A stretch of DNA of 64,000 nucleotides from Mumia sp. zg.B17 (GCF_019550915.1 NZ_JAHWCI010000006.1:372001-436000), one strand, 5' to 3'. Counted from the first letter of the stretch, positions 41,986 to 51,591 are shown. Numbers and translations are program-made. Notes: a model not told the origin generated them from the sequence alone.

Positions 41986-42945
41986 TCAGCGCGTGGTGGG
42001 CGCGGCCTGCACCCGTCCGACGAGCAGATCGGCCGCGGCCGGAAGGTCGGACGCCACCTCCACCTCCACACCGTCGCGCGCGATCTCGGCGACGTCGGCG
42101 GCGATGGTGCTCCAACCCCCGCCGCCGAGCAGGATCGTCGTGGGCGTCCCCGCCTTCATGGCGGCGAGGACGGTGTCACGCGCCCCGTCCTCCGAGGTGG
42201 ACCACAGATAGACCGCGGTGGGCGTGATCTGGCGCAGCAGGCCGACGAGGGCCTCGCACGGCACCCCGAATCCCAGCGAGACGGCGGCGATCCCCTTGCC
42301 CGCCAGCGCCGCCTCGAGCGCGAGCACGGCCAGCGATTCCGCTCGGCCGTCGAGTGCGGCGAGGACCACCGGGTGGCTTCCGACGAACCTCGGCGCGAAC
42401 GCACGCGCGACCGATCTGAGCTCCGCCTCGACCCGCTCACGGAGGACGGAGGCGACCTCGATGCCGAGCTCACCCTTCTCGACCCGCTCGGTGACGTGGT
42501 CGAGTGCTGGAGAGAGCACGTTCGTCCACGCTCCGAGGGCGCCCCACTCGTGCAACGTGGTGGCGAGCACCGAGGTGACGCCGACGACGTCCATCGCGGC
42601 AGCGGCGACGACGATCCGCTCGACCGACTCGACGGGAGTGGCGATCATGTCGTCGGGTGACGTCGAGAGGACGTCGTCCGAGGCGAGGGCGGCGGCCAGC
42701 CCGCCGGCGTCGAGCGACAGGGCAACCTTGGCCGCCGACTCCGCGGAGACGCCGCTGCTGACCATGCGGTTCATCAGCTGGACCCGGCGGATGTCGATCT
42801 CGCTGTATCGCCGGTGCCCGCCCTCGGTGCGGCGGCTGGGCCCGATCCCGTAGCGGCGCTCCCACGTGCGCAGCGTCGGGGTCGCGATCCCGATGTGCTC
42901 CGCGACCGCTCCCACGCCCCACAGGAACTCTGAACCATCACTCAT
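41986..42945 (-). CDS. MerR-family regulator with B12-binding-like domain
   Basis: A 319-residue protein starting at ATG 42945. Residues ~8-75 are a MerR winged helix (AVAEHIGIATPTLRTWERRYG, TEGGHRRYSEIDIRRVQLM). The rest is a helical linker and a Rossmann-like domain of the CarH/LitR cobalamin type. The cobalamin D-x-H-x-x-G site appears changed: VVLAALDGRAES lacks the lower-ligand His. So it may bind another ligand or none. It diverges from whiB across ~210 bp of repeat-containing DNA, so it may regulate that gene. Confidence 0.85.
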   Translation of the reverse strand: MSDGSEFLWGVGAVAEHIGIATPTLRTWERRYGIGPSRRTEGGHRRYSEIDIRRVQLMNRMVSSGVSAESAAKVALSLDAGGLAAALASDDVLSTSPDDMIATPVESVERIVVAAAAMDVVGVTSVLATTLHEWGALGAWTNVLSPALDHVTERVEKGELGIEVASVLRERVEAELRSVARAFAPRFVGSHPVVLAALDGRAESLAVLALEAALAGKGIAAVSLGFGVPCEALVGLLRQITPTAVYLWSTSEDGARDTVLAAMKAGTPTTILLGGGGWSTIAADVAEIARDGVEVEVASDLPAAADLLVGRVQAAPTTR

Positions 42946-43093
42946 GCGCGTCTCCACCCCCGGTCGAACCGGGTGTCGTGCTTCGAGGACCCTCTCCGTA
43001 ACCGGTCGGCGCCCCCTGCACTCATACCGATCCCAGAGTATCCCGCGTGAGGGAGTCACCCGCAGAAAACCGCGGCCGGCAGGACCTTGTGCG

Positions 43094-43145
43094 ATGAATC
43101 AGATTTGGATAAGTTCTGAATCGGTTGCATGCCGCGTTGATTCAT
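43094..43145. repeat. ATGAATCA inverted repeat and related motifs upstream of whiB
   Basis: ATGAATCA (43094-43101) and its exact reverse complement TGATTCAT (43138-43145) flank 36 bp that also contains CTGAATC, a partial copy. The stretch is AT-rich for this genome. It sits just before the whiB ribosome site, so it could be an operator. The rest of 42946-43158 shows no gene. Confidence 0.5.
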
Positions 43146-43158
43146 AGGGGGTACCAAC

Positions 43159-43446
43159 ATGGCAAGCATTGCCCGCCTACCCATGCCTCTGATGGAGGCT
43201 TACGAGTGGCAGTACGAAGGGGCATGCCGAGAGGCTGACCCTGAGACGTTCTTCTCTCCCGAGTCCGAGCGCGGCCCACGTCGGCACGCTCGTGAGCACC
43301 TCGCCAAGACCTACTGTGCACGTTGCCCAGTACGCGGTGAGTGTTTGCAGCACGCGTTGAAGGTGAAGGAGCCGTACGGCGTCTGGGGTGGCCTGACGAC
43401 TGGTGAGCGAGCAGCGCTGCTCACCGGAGAGAGGACCGCTGGATAA
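43159..43446 (+). CDS. WhiB-family iron-sulfur transcription factor
   Basis: A 95-residue Wbl protein. Four Cys ligands for the [4Fe-4S] cluster are C23, C53, C56 and C62 (GACREAD, YCARCPVRGEC), followed by the turn GVWGGLTTGER and a short basic end. The spacing and EPYGVWGGLT are typical of WhiB1/WhiB2-like proteins, which bind the principal sigma factor and sense redox or NO. Which Wbl class it belongs to is not decided. Codons are less GC-biased at the start than in neighbours. The divergent MerR gene may share its promoter. Confidence 0.93.
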   Translation: MASIARLPMPLMEAYEWQYEGACREADPETFFSPESERGPRRHAREHLAKTYCARCPVRGECLQHALKVKEPYGVWGGLTTGERAALLTGERTAG

Positions 43447-43578
43447 GAAGCAGCACCGATGGGTTGGCCGGACCCCCGCTCCGGTTGCCCACGACGAGTA
43501 CTGAGACGTTACGCATCGACATCACCGCTGCGAGACGGGCCGGATGTCGATACGCAAAGTCTCAGCCGAGGTCGTTCC

Positions 43579-46536
43579 TCAGCCCCAGAACACGTGCTCC
43601 ACGACGTGACGTGCCCGACGCGTCGCGCGCAGGTAGTCGTCGACCATGTGCTCGCCGCCGTCGATGCCGTAGCCGAGCAGCCAGGCCACGCCGGCGCGGT
43701 CGTTGGCGTTCTCGGGCAGCGATGCGACCGGCCGGTTGCGCAGCAGCACGTAGGCGTTGCGGATGCGGCTCACCAACCGCCACGCCTCCTCCAGCACCGC
43801 TGCCTCCTCCGACGCGAGCAGACCGGCCTCGGCGGCCGCGTGCAGCGCCGGCAGCGTCTCGGTCGTCCGCAGGCCCTCGACCGTGGAGGCGTGCTGCATC
43901 TGCAGGAGCTGGACCGTCCACTCGACGTCGGCGATGCCTCCGCGGCCGAGCTTGAGGTGCGTGGCGGGGTCGGCGCCGCGCGGCAGGCGCTCGGAGTCGA
44001 CACGCGCCTTGATCCGACGAATCTCGCGGACGTCGTCATCCGAGACCCCTGCCTCCGGCCAGCGCAGCGGGTCGACCATCTCGCGGAAGGCCGCGCAGAG
44101 GTCCGGATCGCCCACGACCGGCGCAGCGCGGAGCAGCGCCTGCGCCTCCCAGACCATGGACCAGCGAGCGTAGTAGGCGCGGTACGACGCGAGCGTGCGC
44201 ACCAGCGGACCGGACCGACCCTCGGGACGGAGGTCGGCATCGACCTCGAGCGCCGGATCGGGGCCTGCCGTGCCGACCATGCGGCGCAGCTCGGTGGCGA
44301 CGGCGCTCGCCGCCTGCGTGGCGGCCGACTCGTCCGTGTCCGGCAACGGGTCGTGGACGAACATCACGTCGGCGTCGGATCCGTACGCCGACTCGCGACC
44401 GCCGAGGCGCCCCATGAGGACGACGGCGATGCGGGTGCCCACCGGTGCTCCACGCTGGCCCTCGACCGTGCGGGTCGCGATCTGCAGGGCGGCGTCGAGC
44501 GTGGCTGCGGTCAGATCGCTCAGCGCGTGCCCGACCTCGACGATGTCGAGCCGACCGAGCACGTCCGACATGGCGATGCGCGACAGCTCACGACGGCGTA
44601 CGCGGCGGACGGTGCGCAGCGCCTCGTCCGCACTCGCGTGACGCCGGACCGCCGAGCGGGTCTCGGTCGCTATCCGGTCGTACGTGCGCGGCTCGAGCTG
44701 GCTGTCGTCGCCGAGCATCGCGACGGCCTCCGGCGCGCGCTGGATGAGGTCCGTGACGTAGGCGCTGCCGGCGAGCATCTTGGCGAGCTGCTCCGCACCG
44801 GCGCCCTCGTCCCGCAGCTTGCGGAGATACCAGTGGGTGGCGCCGAGGCTCTCCGAGACCTTCCGGAACGCGAGCAGGCCACCGTCGGGGTTGGGTGAGT
44901 CGGCGAACCACGCGAGCATCGCCGGCATCAGGTGCCGCTGGATGGCGGCCGAACGGCGCACACCCGACGTGAGTGCCTTGATGTGGATGAGGGCCGCGCG
45001 CGGGTCTGCGTATCCCAGCGCCTCGAGCCGTGCCTGCGCCGCCTCCGGCGTGAGCCGCAGCGCATCGGAGGGCATGGAGGCGACGGCGTCGAGGAGCGGG
45101 CGGTAGAACAGCTTGTGGTGCAGCCGCAGGACCTCGCGACGTTGCGCCTGCCACTCCTTCACCAGGTTCTTGGCGGGGTCGCTGCGGAACGCGAGCGTGC
45201 GCCCGATCATCCGCAGCGTGTCGTCCTCGGTCGGGACCAGGTGCGTACGGCGCAGCGCGTCGAGCTGGATGCGGTGCTCGAACATCCGCAGGAACGTGTA
45301 GGCCTCCGTCATCGCCGCGCCGTCGGTACGGCCGACGTACCCGCCGTCGACGAGCGCTCGCAGCGCGTCGGTCGTGGAGCGGACGCGCAGCCGCTCGTCG
45401 GTACGACCGTGGACGAGCTGGAGCAGCTGCACCGCGAACTCGACGTCGCGGAGGCCGCCCGGCCCGAGCTTGAGCTCGCGGTCGAGCTGCGGCGCCGGGA
45501 TGTTGTCGATCACGCGGCGCCGCATGCTGCGGGTGTCGGCCATGAAGTTGGGCCGGGTCGCCGCCTGCCACACCATCGGGGCGAGCGCGTCGACGTAGTC
45601 CTGGCCCAGCTCGGCGTCGCCCGCGACCGGCCGCGCCTTGAGCAGCGCCTGGAACTCCCAGGTGCTCGCCCAGCGCTCGTAGTAGGCCACGTGGCTGGAC
45701 AGCGTGCGGACGAGCGGCCCGTCCTTGCCCTCGGGACGGAGGTTGGCGTCGACCTCCCAGATCGTCCCCTCGCGGGTGTGCTCGCCGCAGATCCGGATCA
45801 GTGCCGCCGCGAGCCGCGTCGCGACCTTCGTCGCCTTCTGCTCGTCGGCGCCGTCGGCCGGCGCGTGGACGAAGATGACGTCGACGTCGCTGACGTAGTT
45901 GAGCTCCCGGCCACCGCACTTGCCCATCGCGACGACGGCCAGGCGCGCCGCGTCGGAATCGTCGACCTCGTGCCGGGCGAGGCGGAGCGCCGTCGAGAGC
46001 GTCGCACCGGCGAGATCGGCGAGCTCGGCCGACGTCGTCTCGTACGGGCTGCGTCGGGTGAGGTCACGGGCGGCGATCTGGAGGAGCTGGCGCTTGTACG
46101 CCACCCGCAGCGCGTCCGGGTCGTCGACGTCGGCGAGGACCTGCTCGAAGGCGTGCTGGTCCCGGGGCGCGAGCGGCATCGTGGTCGCCCGCAGGTCGAG
46201 GACCGCCTCCGGATGGATGACGAGGAACTCCCCCAGTGCGCGACTCGCGCCGAGCACGGCGACCAGACGGGTCAGGAGCTCGGGGTCGGCCTCGAGGTGC
46301 GACACGAGGTCGGGGTCGTCGACCCCCGGCAGCTCGCGGTACGCCGCCGCGACCTCGCAGAGGTGGCGCAGCGCCAGATCGGGGTCCGCCCCGTGGGCGA
46401 CCCGCTCGACGACGGCTTCGGAGCCCACCCCGCACTGGTGGAGCAGCCGGGAGGCGCCGTCGGCGTCAGCGAATCCGAGCCGAGCCAACCACCCCGACGT
46501 CGTCCGCAGCCGCTGCGGCCTCTGGTCGTCGGCCAC
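43579..46536 (-). CDS. glnE: Bifunctional glutamine-synthetase adenylyltransferase/deadenylase
   Basis: A 985-residue GlnE with two nucleotidyltransferase halves. The first has RLAVVAMGKCGGRELNYVSD and DVIFVH, then EGTIWEVDANLRPEGKDGPL. The second has RIAVVLMGRLGGRESAYGSD, VMFVHDP and EVDADLRPEGRSGPL. Each half ends in a helical, ATase-specific domain with LKLGPGGLRDVEFAVQLLQL or LKLGRGGIADVEWTVQLLQM. It modifies and restores glutamine synthetase according to nitrogen state. The next gene upstream on the same strand is glnA2, an order conserved in actinobacteria. Confidence 0.96.
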   Translation of the reverse strand: MADDQRPQRLRTTSGWLARLGFADADGASRLLHQCGVGSEAVVERVAHGADPDLALRHLCEVAAAYRELPGVDDPDLVSHLEADPELLTRLVAVLGASRALGEFLVIHPEAVLDLRATTMPLAPRDQHAFEQVLADVDDPDALRVAYKRQLLQIAARDLTRRSPYETTSAELADLAGATLSTALRLARHEVDDSDAARLAVVAMGKCGGRELNYVSDVDVIFVHAPADGADEQKATKVATRLAAALIRICGEHTREGTIWEVDANLRPEGKDGPLVRTLSSHVAYYERWASTWEFQALLKARPVAGDAELGQDYVDALAPMVWQAATRPNFMADTRSMRRRVIDNIPAPQLDRELKLGPGGLRDVEFAVQLLQLVHGRTDERLRVRSTTDALRALVDGGYVGRTDGAAMTEAYTFLRMFEHRIQLDALRRTHLVPTEDDTLRMIGRTLAFRSDPAKNLVKEWQAQRREVLRLHHKLFYRPLLDAVASMPSDALRLTPEAAQARLEALGYADPRAALIHIKALTSGVRRSAAIQRHLMPAMLAWFADSPNPDGGLLAFRKVSESLGATHWYLRKLRDEGAGAEQLAKMLAGSAYVTDLIQRAPEAVAMLGDDSQLEPRTYDRIATETRSAVRRHASADEALRTVRRVRRRELSRIAMSDVLGRLDIVEVGHALSDLTAATLDAALQIATRTVEGQRGAPVGTRIAVVLMGRLGGRESAYGSDADVMFVHDPLPDTDESAATQAASAVATELRRMVGTAGPDPALEVDADLRPEGRSGPLVRTLASYRAYYARWSMVWEAQALLRAAPVVGDPDLCAAFREMVDPLRWPEAGVSDDDVREIRRIKARVDSERLPRGADPATHLKLGRGGIADVEWTVQLLQMQHASTVEGLRTTETLPALHAAAEAGLLASEEAAVLEEAWRLVSRIRNAYVLLRNRPVASLPENANDRAGVAWLLGYGIDGGEHMVDDYLRATRRARHVVEHVFWG

Positions 46537-46537
46537 C

Positions 46538-47875
46538 TCAGACCCGGGTGATCAGCCGGTCGAGCTCGAACTGCGTGACCTGCGTGCGGTAGTCGTGCCA
46601 CTCCGCACGCTTGTTGCGCAGGAAGAAGTCGTAGACGTGCTCGCCCAACGTCTCCGCGACCAGCTCGCTGCTCTCGGCCTCGCGGATCGCCTCGTCGAGG
46701 TTGCGGGGCAGCGGCGCGATGCCGAGCGCACGTCGCTCGGTCTCGGTCAACGCCCAGACGTCGTCCTCGGCCTCCGGCGGCAGCTCGTAGTCCTCCTCGA
46801 TGCCCTTGAGGCCAGCGGCGAGCACCATCGCGAACGCGAGGTAGGGGTTGCAGCCGGAGTCGATCGCGCGGTGCTCGATGCGTGCCGACTGCCCCTTCTG
46901 CGGCTTGTACATCGGCACGCGGATGAGGGCCGAGCGGTTGTTGTGACCCCAGCACACGTACGACGGCGCCTCGCCGCCGAAGATGAGCCGCTTGTAGGAG
47001 TTGACCCACTGGTTGGTCACCGCGGTGATCTCGGAGGTGTGCCGGAGGATGCCGGCGATGAACGACCGCCCGGTGCGCGACAGCTGGTATTCGGCTCCGG
47101 CCTCGTAGAAGGCGTTCTCGTCACCCTCGAACAGGCTCATGTGAGTGTGCATGCCCGACCCGGGGTGCTCGGTGAACGGCTTGGGCATGAAGCTCGCCCA
47201 CAGGCCCTGCGAGAGCGCGACCTCACGGACCACCGTGCGGAAGGTCATGATGTTGTCGGCCGTGGTGAGCGCGTCGGCGTAGCGCAGGTCGATCTCCTGC
47301 TGACCCGGCCCACCCTCGTGGTGGCTGTACTCGACGGAGATGCCCATCGCCTCGAGCATCGTGATGACCTCGCGGCGGAAGTCCTGTCCGCCACCCTGAG
47401 CGGTGTGGTCGAAGTAGCCGGAGTCGTCCACGGGCGTCGGGATGCCGCCGGGCTCGGGCTTGCCCTTGAACAGGAAGAACTCGACCTCGGGGTGGGTGTA
47501 GAAGGTGAACCCCATCTCGGCGGCCTTCGCGAGCGTCCGCTTGAGGACGAACCGCGGGTCGGCGTACGAAGGGCTCCCGTCGGGCAGCTGGATGTCGCAG
47601 AACATGCGCGCGGTGGCGGGGGTCTCGCCTCGCCACGGGAGGATCTGGAAGGTCGACGGGTCGGGCTTGGCGAGCATGTCGGCCTCGTGGACACGCGCGA
47701 AGCCCTCGATGGCCGATCCGTCGAAACCGATGCCTTCGTCGAAGGCGCCCTCGAGCTCCGCGGGCGCGACCGCGACCGACTTGAGATGTCCGAGGACGTC
47801 GGTGAACCACAGCCGTACGAAGCGGACGTCGCGCTCCTCGAGCGCGCGCAGCACGAAGTCTTCCTGCTTACCCAT
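46538..47875 (-). CDS. glnA2: Type I glutamine synthetase, GlnA2 class
   Basis: A 445-residue glutamine synthetase starting at ATG 47875 (MGKQEDFVLRALEERDVRF; an ATG 8 codons upstream, at 47899, is less likely). Motifs: GFDGSAIEGFARVHEADM, PEVEFFLFKG, EYSHHEGGPGQQEIDLRYA, PGSGMHTHMSLF, NSYKRLIFGGEAPSYVCWG and RIEHRAIDSGCNPYLAFA. The length (about 445) and the synteny with glnE identify the GlnA2 paralogue rather than GlnA1 (about 475). A Tyr in DYELPPEAED aligns with the adenylylation Tyr by eye. It makes glutamine from glutamate and ammonium. Separated from glnE by one base. Confidence 0.93.
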   Translation of the reverse strand: MGKQEDFVLRALEERDVRFVRLWFTDVLGHLKSVAVAPAELEGAFDEGIGFDGSAIEGFARVHEADMLAKPDPSTFQILPWRGETPATARMFCDIQLPDGSPSYADPRFVLKRTLAKAAEMGFTFYTHPEVEFFLFKGKPEPGGIPTPVDDSGYFDHTAQGGGQDFRREVITMLEAMGISVEYSHHEGGPGQQEIDLRYADALTTADNIMTFRTVVREVALSQGLWASFMPKPFTEHPGSGMHTHMSLFEGDENAFYEAGAEYQLSRTGRSFIAGILRHTSEITAVTNQWVNSYKRLIFGGEAPSYVCWGHNNRSALIRVPMYKPQKGQSARIEHRAIDSGCNPYLAFAMVLAAGLKGIEEDYELPPEAEDDVWALTETERRALGIAPLPRNLDEAIREAESSELVAETLGEHVYDFFLRNKRAEWHDYRTQVTQFELDRLITRV

Positions 47876-47948
47876 GGGGTAAGCATGCCTGGGATTCATG
47901 ACGAACGGGTGAACCGGGGTGGGAGGCCGCCACCGCTAGGCTCGACCC

Positions 47949-49709
47949 GTGCCTCAGCTCCGCGTCGCTCTCGCCCAGGTCAACGCTCGGGTGGGAGACC
48001 TCGACTTCAACGCCGCCCTCGTCCTCGAGCAGTGTCGTGCCGCCCACGAGGCCGGCGCGCACGTGGTCGTGCTCCCCGAGATGGTGCTCACCGGCTACCC
48101 GCTCGAGGACCTCGCGTTGAGGGCTTCGGTGGTCGCGGCGTCCCGTGCGGCGGCCGAGGACCTCGCCGCCCGTCTGGCCGACGAGGGTCTCGGCGACCTC
48201 GTCGCGTTCGTGGGCTTCCTCGATCAGGCCGACGGCGCCCCCGAGGGCCTCGGCATCCCCAAGAACGCGCCGCAGAACACCGTCGCGGTCATGCACGGCG
48301 GCCGGATCGTCGCCCGCCAGGCCAAGATCCACCTCTGGAACTACGGCGTCGGCGACGAGCTCCGCACCTTCGTCCCCGGCGACAGGCTGCAGGTCGTCGA
48401 GGTGCGCGGGGTCGACGTGGCCACCCTGATCTGCGAGGACCTCTGGCGCGACGGCATCGCCTCGGCGGTGCGCGCCGCGGGCGCCGGGCTGCTGGTCGTC
48501 CCGAACGGCTCGCCGTACGAGGCCGACAAGGACGACGTCCGGCTCGAGCTCTGCCGCCGTCGTGCGGTCGAGGGGGACGTGGCGCTGGCGTACGTGAACC
48601 TCGTCGGCGGGCAGGACGAGCTCGTCTTCGACGGCGACTCGCTGGTCGTCGACGCGGCCGGCGCGCTGCTCGGAAGGACCGCGCAGTTCGTCGAGGAGCT
48701 TCTGGTCGTCGACCTCGACCTCCCGGCGGCACGGCGCCTGATGCCGCCGGCGGACACCCGCTTCGCCGGCCTGCGCATCGAGCGCACGGTGATCTCCACC
48801 GACCCTGTCGAGCCGTACGAGCCGGTGACCTCCCCGATCCTCCCCCGCCTGGGCAACCTCGAGGAGATCTACCGCGCGCTCGTCACGGGCCTGCGCGACT
48901 ACGTCGACAAGAACGGCTTCCGCTCGGTGCTGCTCGGGCTGTCGGGCGGGATCGACTCGACCCTGTGCGGGGCCATCGCGGTCGATGCGCTCGGTCCCGA
49001 GCGGGTGTTCGGCGTGTCGAACCCCAGCGAGTACTCGACCGAGCACTCGCGCTCCGACGCCGCGGAGCTGGCACGCAGGACGGGCCTGAACCTCCGCACC
49101 GTCCCCATCGCGCCGATGGTGACGTCGTTCCAGGACGCCCTCGGACTCACCGGCCTCGCCGAGGAGAACCTTCAGGCGCGGGTGCGGGCGGTGGTGTGGA
49201 TGGGTCTTTCCAACCAGGAAGGCCACCTCGTGCTGGCCTGCGGCAACAAGTCAGAGGTCGCCACGGGCTACTCGACGATCTACGGGGACGCGGTCGGCGG
49301 CTACGCGCCGATCAAGGACGTGCGCAAGACGCTCGTGTGGGAGCTCGCGCGGTGGCGCAACGCGCACGCCGAGGCTCGCGGCGAGGAGCCGCCGATCCCC
49401 GAGAGCACGATCAGCAAGCCGCCCTCGGCCGAGCTCCGTCCCGGGCAGCTCGACACCGACTCGCTGCCGCCGTACGAGGTCCTCGACGGGATCCTCGACG
49501 CCTACGTCGAGCGCGACCTGCCGGCGGCTGCCGTCGTCGCGGAGGGCTACGACCCGGAGCTGGTCGAGCGGGTCGTCACGCTGGTCGACCGCGCGGAGTA
49601 CAAGCGCCGCCAGTACCCGCCGGGCCCGAAGGTCACCCGTCGCAACTTCGGCCGCGACCGTCGGGTCCCGATCACGCACCGCTGGCGCGAGCACCTCGCC
49701 GAGGGCTGA
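47949..49709 (+). CDS. nadE: Glutamine-dependent NAD+ synthetase
   Basis: A 586-residue two-domain enzyme from GTG 47949. Residues ~1-270 are a nitrilase-type amidase (VALAQVNARVGDLDFN; catalytic Glu in VVLPEMVLTGYPLED, Lys in ARQAKIHLWNYG, Cys in VATLICEDLWRDG). Residues ~300-586 are the synthetase with the PP-loop LGLSGGIDSTLCGAIA, LACGNKSEVATGYSTIYGD and ESTISKPPSAELRPGQ. Ammonia from glutamine is used to amidate nicotinate adenine dinucleotide. A hairpin terminator follows. Confidence 0.96.
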   Translation: MPQLRVALAQVNARVGDLDFNAALVLEQCRAAHEAGAHVVVLPEMVLTGYPLEDLALRASVVAASRAAAEDLAARLADEGLGDLVAFVGFLDQADGAPEGLGIPKNAPQNTVAVMHGGRIVARQAKIHLWNYGVGDELRTFVPGDRLQVVEVRGVDVATLICEDLWRDGIASAVRAAGAGLLVVPNGSPYEADKDDVRLELCRRRAVEGDVALAYVNLVGGQDELVFDGDSLVVDAAGALLGRTAQFVEELLVVDLDLPAARRLMPPADTRFAGLRIERTVISTDPVEPYEPVTSPILPRLGNLEEIYRALVTGLRDYVDKNGFRSVLLGLSGGIDSTLCGAIAVDALGPERVFGVSNPSEYSTEHSRSDAAELARRTGLNLRTVPIAPMVTSFQDALGLTGLAEENLQARVRAVVWMGLSNQEGHLVLACGNKSEVATGYSTIYGDAVGGYAPIKDVRKTLVWELARWRNAHAEARGEEPPIPESTISKPPSAELRPGQLDTDSLPPYEVLDGILDAYVERDLPAAAVVAEGYDPELVERVVTLVDRAEYKRRQYPPGPKVTRRNFGRDRRVPITHRWREHLAEG

Positions 49710-49720
49710 CGGCGGTGCGC

Positions 49721-49750
49721 CGGTGCCCGGGCTCTCCACCCCGGGCACCG
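49721..49750. terminator. Bidirectional terminator between nadE and the carboxypeptidase gene
   Basis: A perfect 11-bp stem, CGGTGCCCGGG with CCCGGGCACCG, and an 8-nt loop, lying between two converging genes whose stops are at 49709 and 49764. It could serve both directions. Confidence 0.75.
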
Positions 49751-49763
49751 ACGCACTCCGCGC

Positions 49764-51497
49764 TCAGCAGCTCGGTGGCAGCGCCGTACGGTCGAGCGTC
49801 ACCTCCTGGCCACGCGTCACCCGTACCGTCCCGGCGTCCTTCCAGGCACCGTTGCCTCGGCGACAGCTCAGGCTCCACGACTCCCTCACGTTGGCCGTGA
49901 ACGCCTGGCTCGGGCGGTCCGAGGGATTGACGTGCCACGTGAAGCGGCCGCCCTTCGGCACGGTCATGGTCGTCTCGACGCGGTCGTCGACCGGGAGAAC
50001 CAGCGGAACCGTCTCACCGGGCAGCGTCACGGGCGACGTCGTCAGGGACACGTCCTTCCGCAGCGCCAGCTCGGTGCCCGGCTTGGCCGCCCCCGAGACC
50101 ACCGCGTGATAAGCAGGGTCGCTCGCCTGCCCGAACGCCGTGAGGAACGCCTCGCGTGCGGTCGACCCCTCGTACTCCCCCGTCCCCAGGTACTGGTCGA
50201 TGACCGACGGGTACGGCGGGTGGAAGCGGTCGTTGTCGCGGTGACCCGGTGTGTTCTCGAACGTGAACGCGAACGTGCCGCTGGTGTAGAAGGACGTCTG
50301 CTCGGCCGTGCCGCTGGCGTCGTAGTAGATCTCAGGCCACGGGCCGGCGGGCCACCCCATGATCTGACCGAGGATCTCCGCGATCTTCTGGTAGACCGCC
50401 TCCTCGGCGGGAGTCGGCTCGTTCGGTGCACTCGGTACCCGCAGCACCCGCTCGTCGGGAGTGTGGTTGCTGATCGCCAGCGTGACGTGGTGGGAGTTCA
50501 CCAGGTCGATCATGTTGGCGATCTCCGGCTCCGAGGCCGGTGCGGCACCGCGGTAGTTGCTGTCGGTCGCGCGTGCCCCGGACCCCGGACCGCCCCAGAA
50601 CGCCGTGTAGTTGCGGTTCAGGTCGACGCCCAGGTTGGCCGCCCCGGCTGCTGCGCACTCGGCCCGTGTCGGGACGGCACCGTCGCGTACGCGACAGTTC
50701 TTTCGCTTCTGCTCGTGGACCAGCCCGCGTGACATCTCGTACCCGTCGGGGTTGACCACGGGCACGGCGACGAGACGTCCTCGCTCGAGCAAGGACGTGA
50801 TGCGTGCGTCGTCGCCGTCGTTCTGGACGAGGTCCCAGAGGAACTCCATCGTCAGCTCGGTCGTGGGCCACTCCCGCGAGTGCGTCAGACCCGTGAGGAG
50901 GAACACGGGCTTGCCGCTGTCAGCCGTCACGTCGTGCGTGACCTCCACGCCGTACACGGGCGTGCCGAGCAGCGAGGGGCGTGGCAGCCGGAACAGCGAC
51001 ACCGTCCGGGGGTAGCGCCTCGCCAGCTCCTTCAGCTCGGCGTTGACGTCCTTCAAGGTCCGGTAGGACACCCGCCCGGTCGGGAGGTCCGAGCGCTCGG
51101 CCGGGTCGGCGGCAGCTGCTGCCGCCGCCTGTGCTTCGGCGGCACGCGCCTTGCGGTTGACGGCGTCGACGTCCTCGACCACCACGTCCCAGCCGAAGCC
51201 GGCCTTGCGCAACGCGCGTGCGTCGGACTCGCCGTGCAGCATCACCTCCACGTCACCACCGCGGTGTCCGGCGCCTCCGTGGTGTCCGACCTCGTCCAGT
51301 CCGAGCGCCGTGAGCCGCTCGTGGTCGGCCCGCCCGTCGAGCGCGACCTCGACGATCGTCGTTCTCCCGGGCTCGTACTCGCTCGGCTCGTCGGCCACCG
51401 CGGACCCTTGCCCGAGCGCGCCCACGGTCAGGGCGAGCGCTGCGAGCGACGCCACCATCCCTCCCCGTCGACTGCCGGGCCTCTGACGTTCCCTCAT
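49764..51497 (-). CDS. Secreted M14-family zinc carboxypeptidase
   Basis: A 577-residue protein starting at ATG 51497 behind GAGGTGGAG. It has a signal peptide (SRRGGMVASLAALALTVGALGQGSAVADE). A propeptide-like region follows. The M14 domain has the zinc motif LTGLTHSREWPTTE (HxxE), the Arg-rich DLNRNYTAFWGGPG, a possible third ligand in AISNHTPDERVL, and AFTFENTPGH supplying the catalytic Glu. The C-terminal ~120 residues form a beta-rich accessory domain. It should trim C-terminal residues of extracellular peptides. Confidence 0.9.
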   Translation of the reverse strand: MRERQRPGSRRGGMVASLAALALTVGALGQGSAVADEPSEYEPGRTTIVEVALDGRADHERLTALGLDEVGHHGGAGHRGGDVEVMLHGESDARALRKAGFGWDVVVEDVDAVNRKARAAEAQAAAAAAADPAERSDLPTGRVSYRTLKDVNAELKELARRYPRTVSLFRLPRPSLLGTPVYGVEVTHDVTADSGKPVFLLTGLTHSREWPTTELTMEFLWDLVQNDGDDARITSLLERGRLVAVPVVNPDGYEMSRGLVHEQKRKNCRVRDGAVPTRAECAAAGAANLGVDLNRNYTAFWGGPGSGARATDSNYRGAAPASEPEIANMIDLVNSHHVTLAISNHTPDERVLRVPSAPNEPTPAEEAVYQKIAEILGQIMGWPAGPWPEIYYDASGTAEQTSFYTSGTFAFTFENTPGHRDNDRFHPPYPSVIDQYLGTGEYEGSTAREAFLTAFGQASDPAYHAVVSGAAKPGTELALRKDVSLTTSPVTLPGETVPLVLPVDDRVETTMTVPKGGRFTWHVNPSDRPSQAFTANVRESWSLSCRRGNGAWKDAGTVRVTRGQEVTLDRTALPPSC

Positions 51498-51576
51498 CGC
51501 TCCACCTCTTCGCTCGATGAAATCGTGTGGGCCCAATCTGGCGGCATTCCATTTCTCGCGCACGGCAAACGGTTAA

Positions 51577-51591
51577 TTGCGTGTTACGCAA
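51577..51591. promoter_or_regulatory. Palindrome TTGCGT-GTT-ACGCAA in the carboxypeptidase/panB divergent region
   Basis: A perfect 6-bp inverted repeat with a 3-nt centre, overlapping a second dyad GTGTT-N6-AACAC (51581-51596). It is the main feature of the 200-bp divergent gap 51498-51697. Candidate operator for either gene; regulator unknown. Confidence 0.5.

Noticed and set aside
45899-49900. Very long plus-strand frame (1333 codons) opposite glnE/glnA2
   Set aside because: It is antisense to conserved glnE and glnA2 and runs into nadE in another frame. Its Arg/Ala/Pro-rich content is typical of GC-rich shadow frames.
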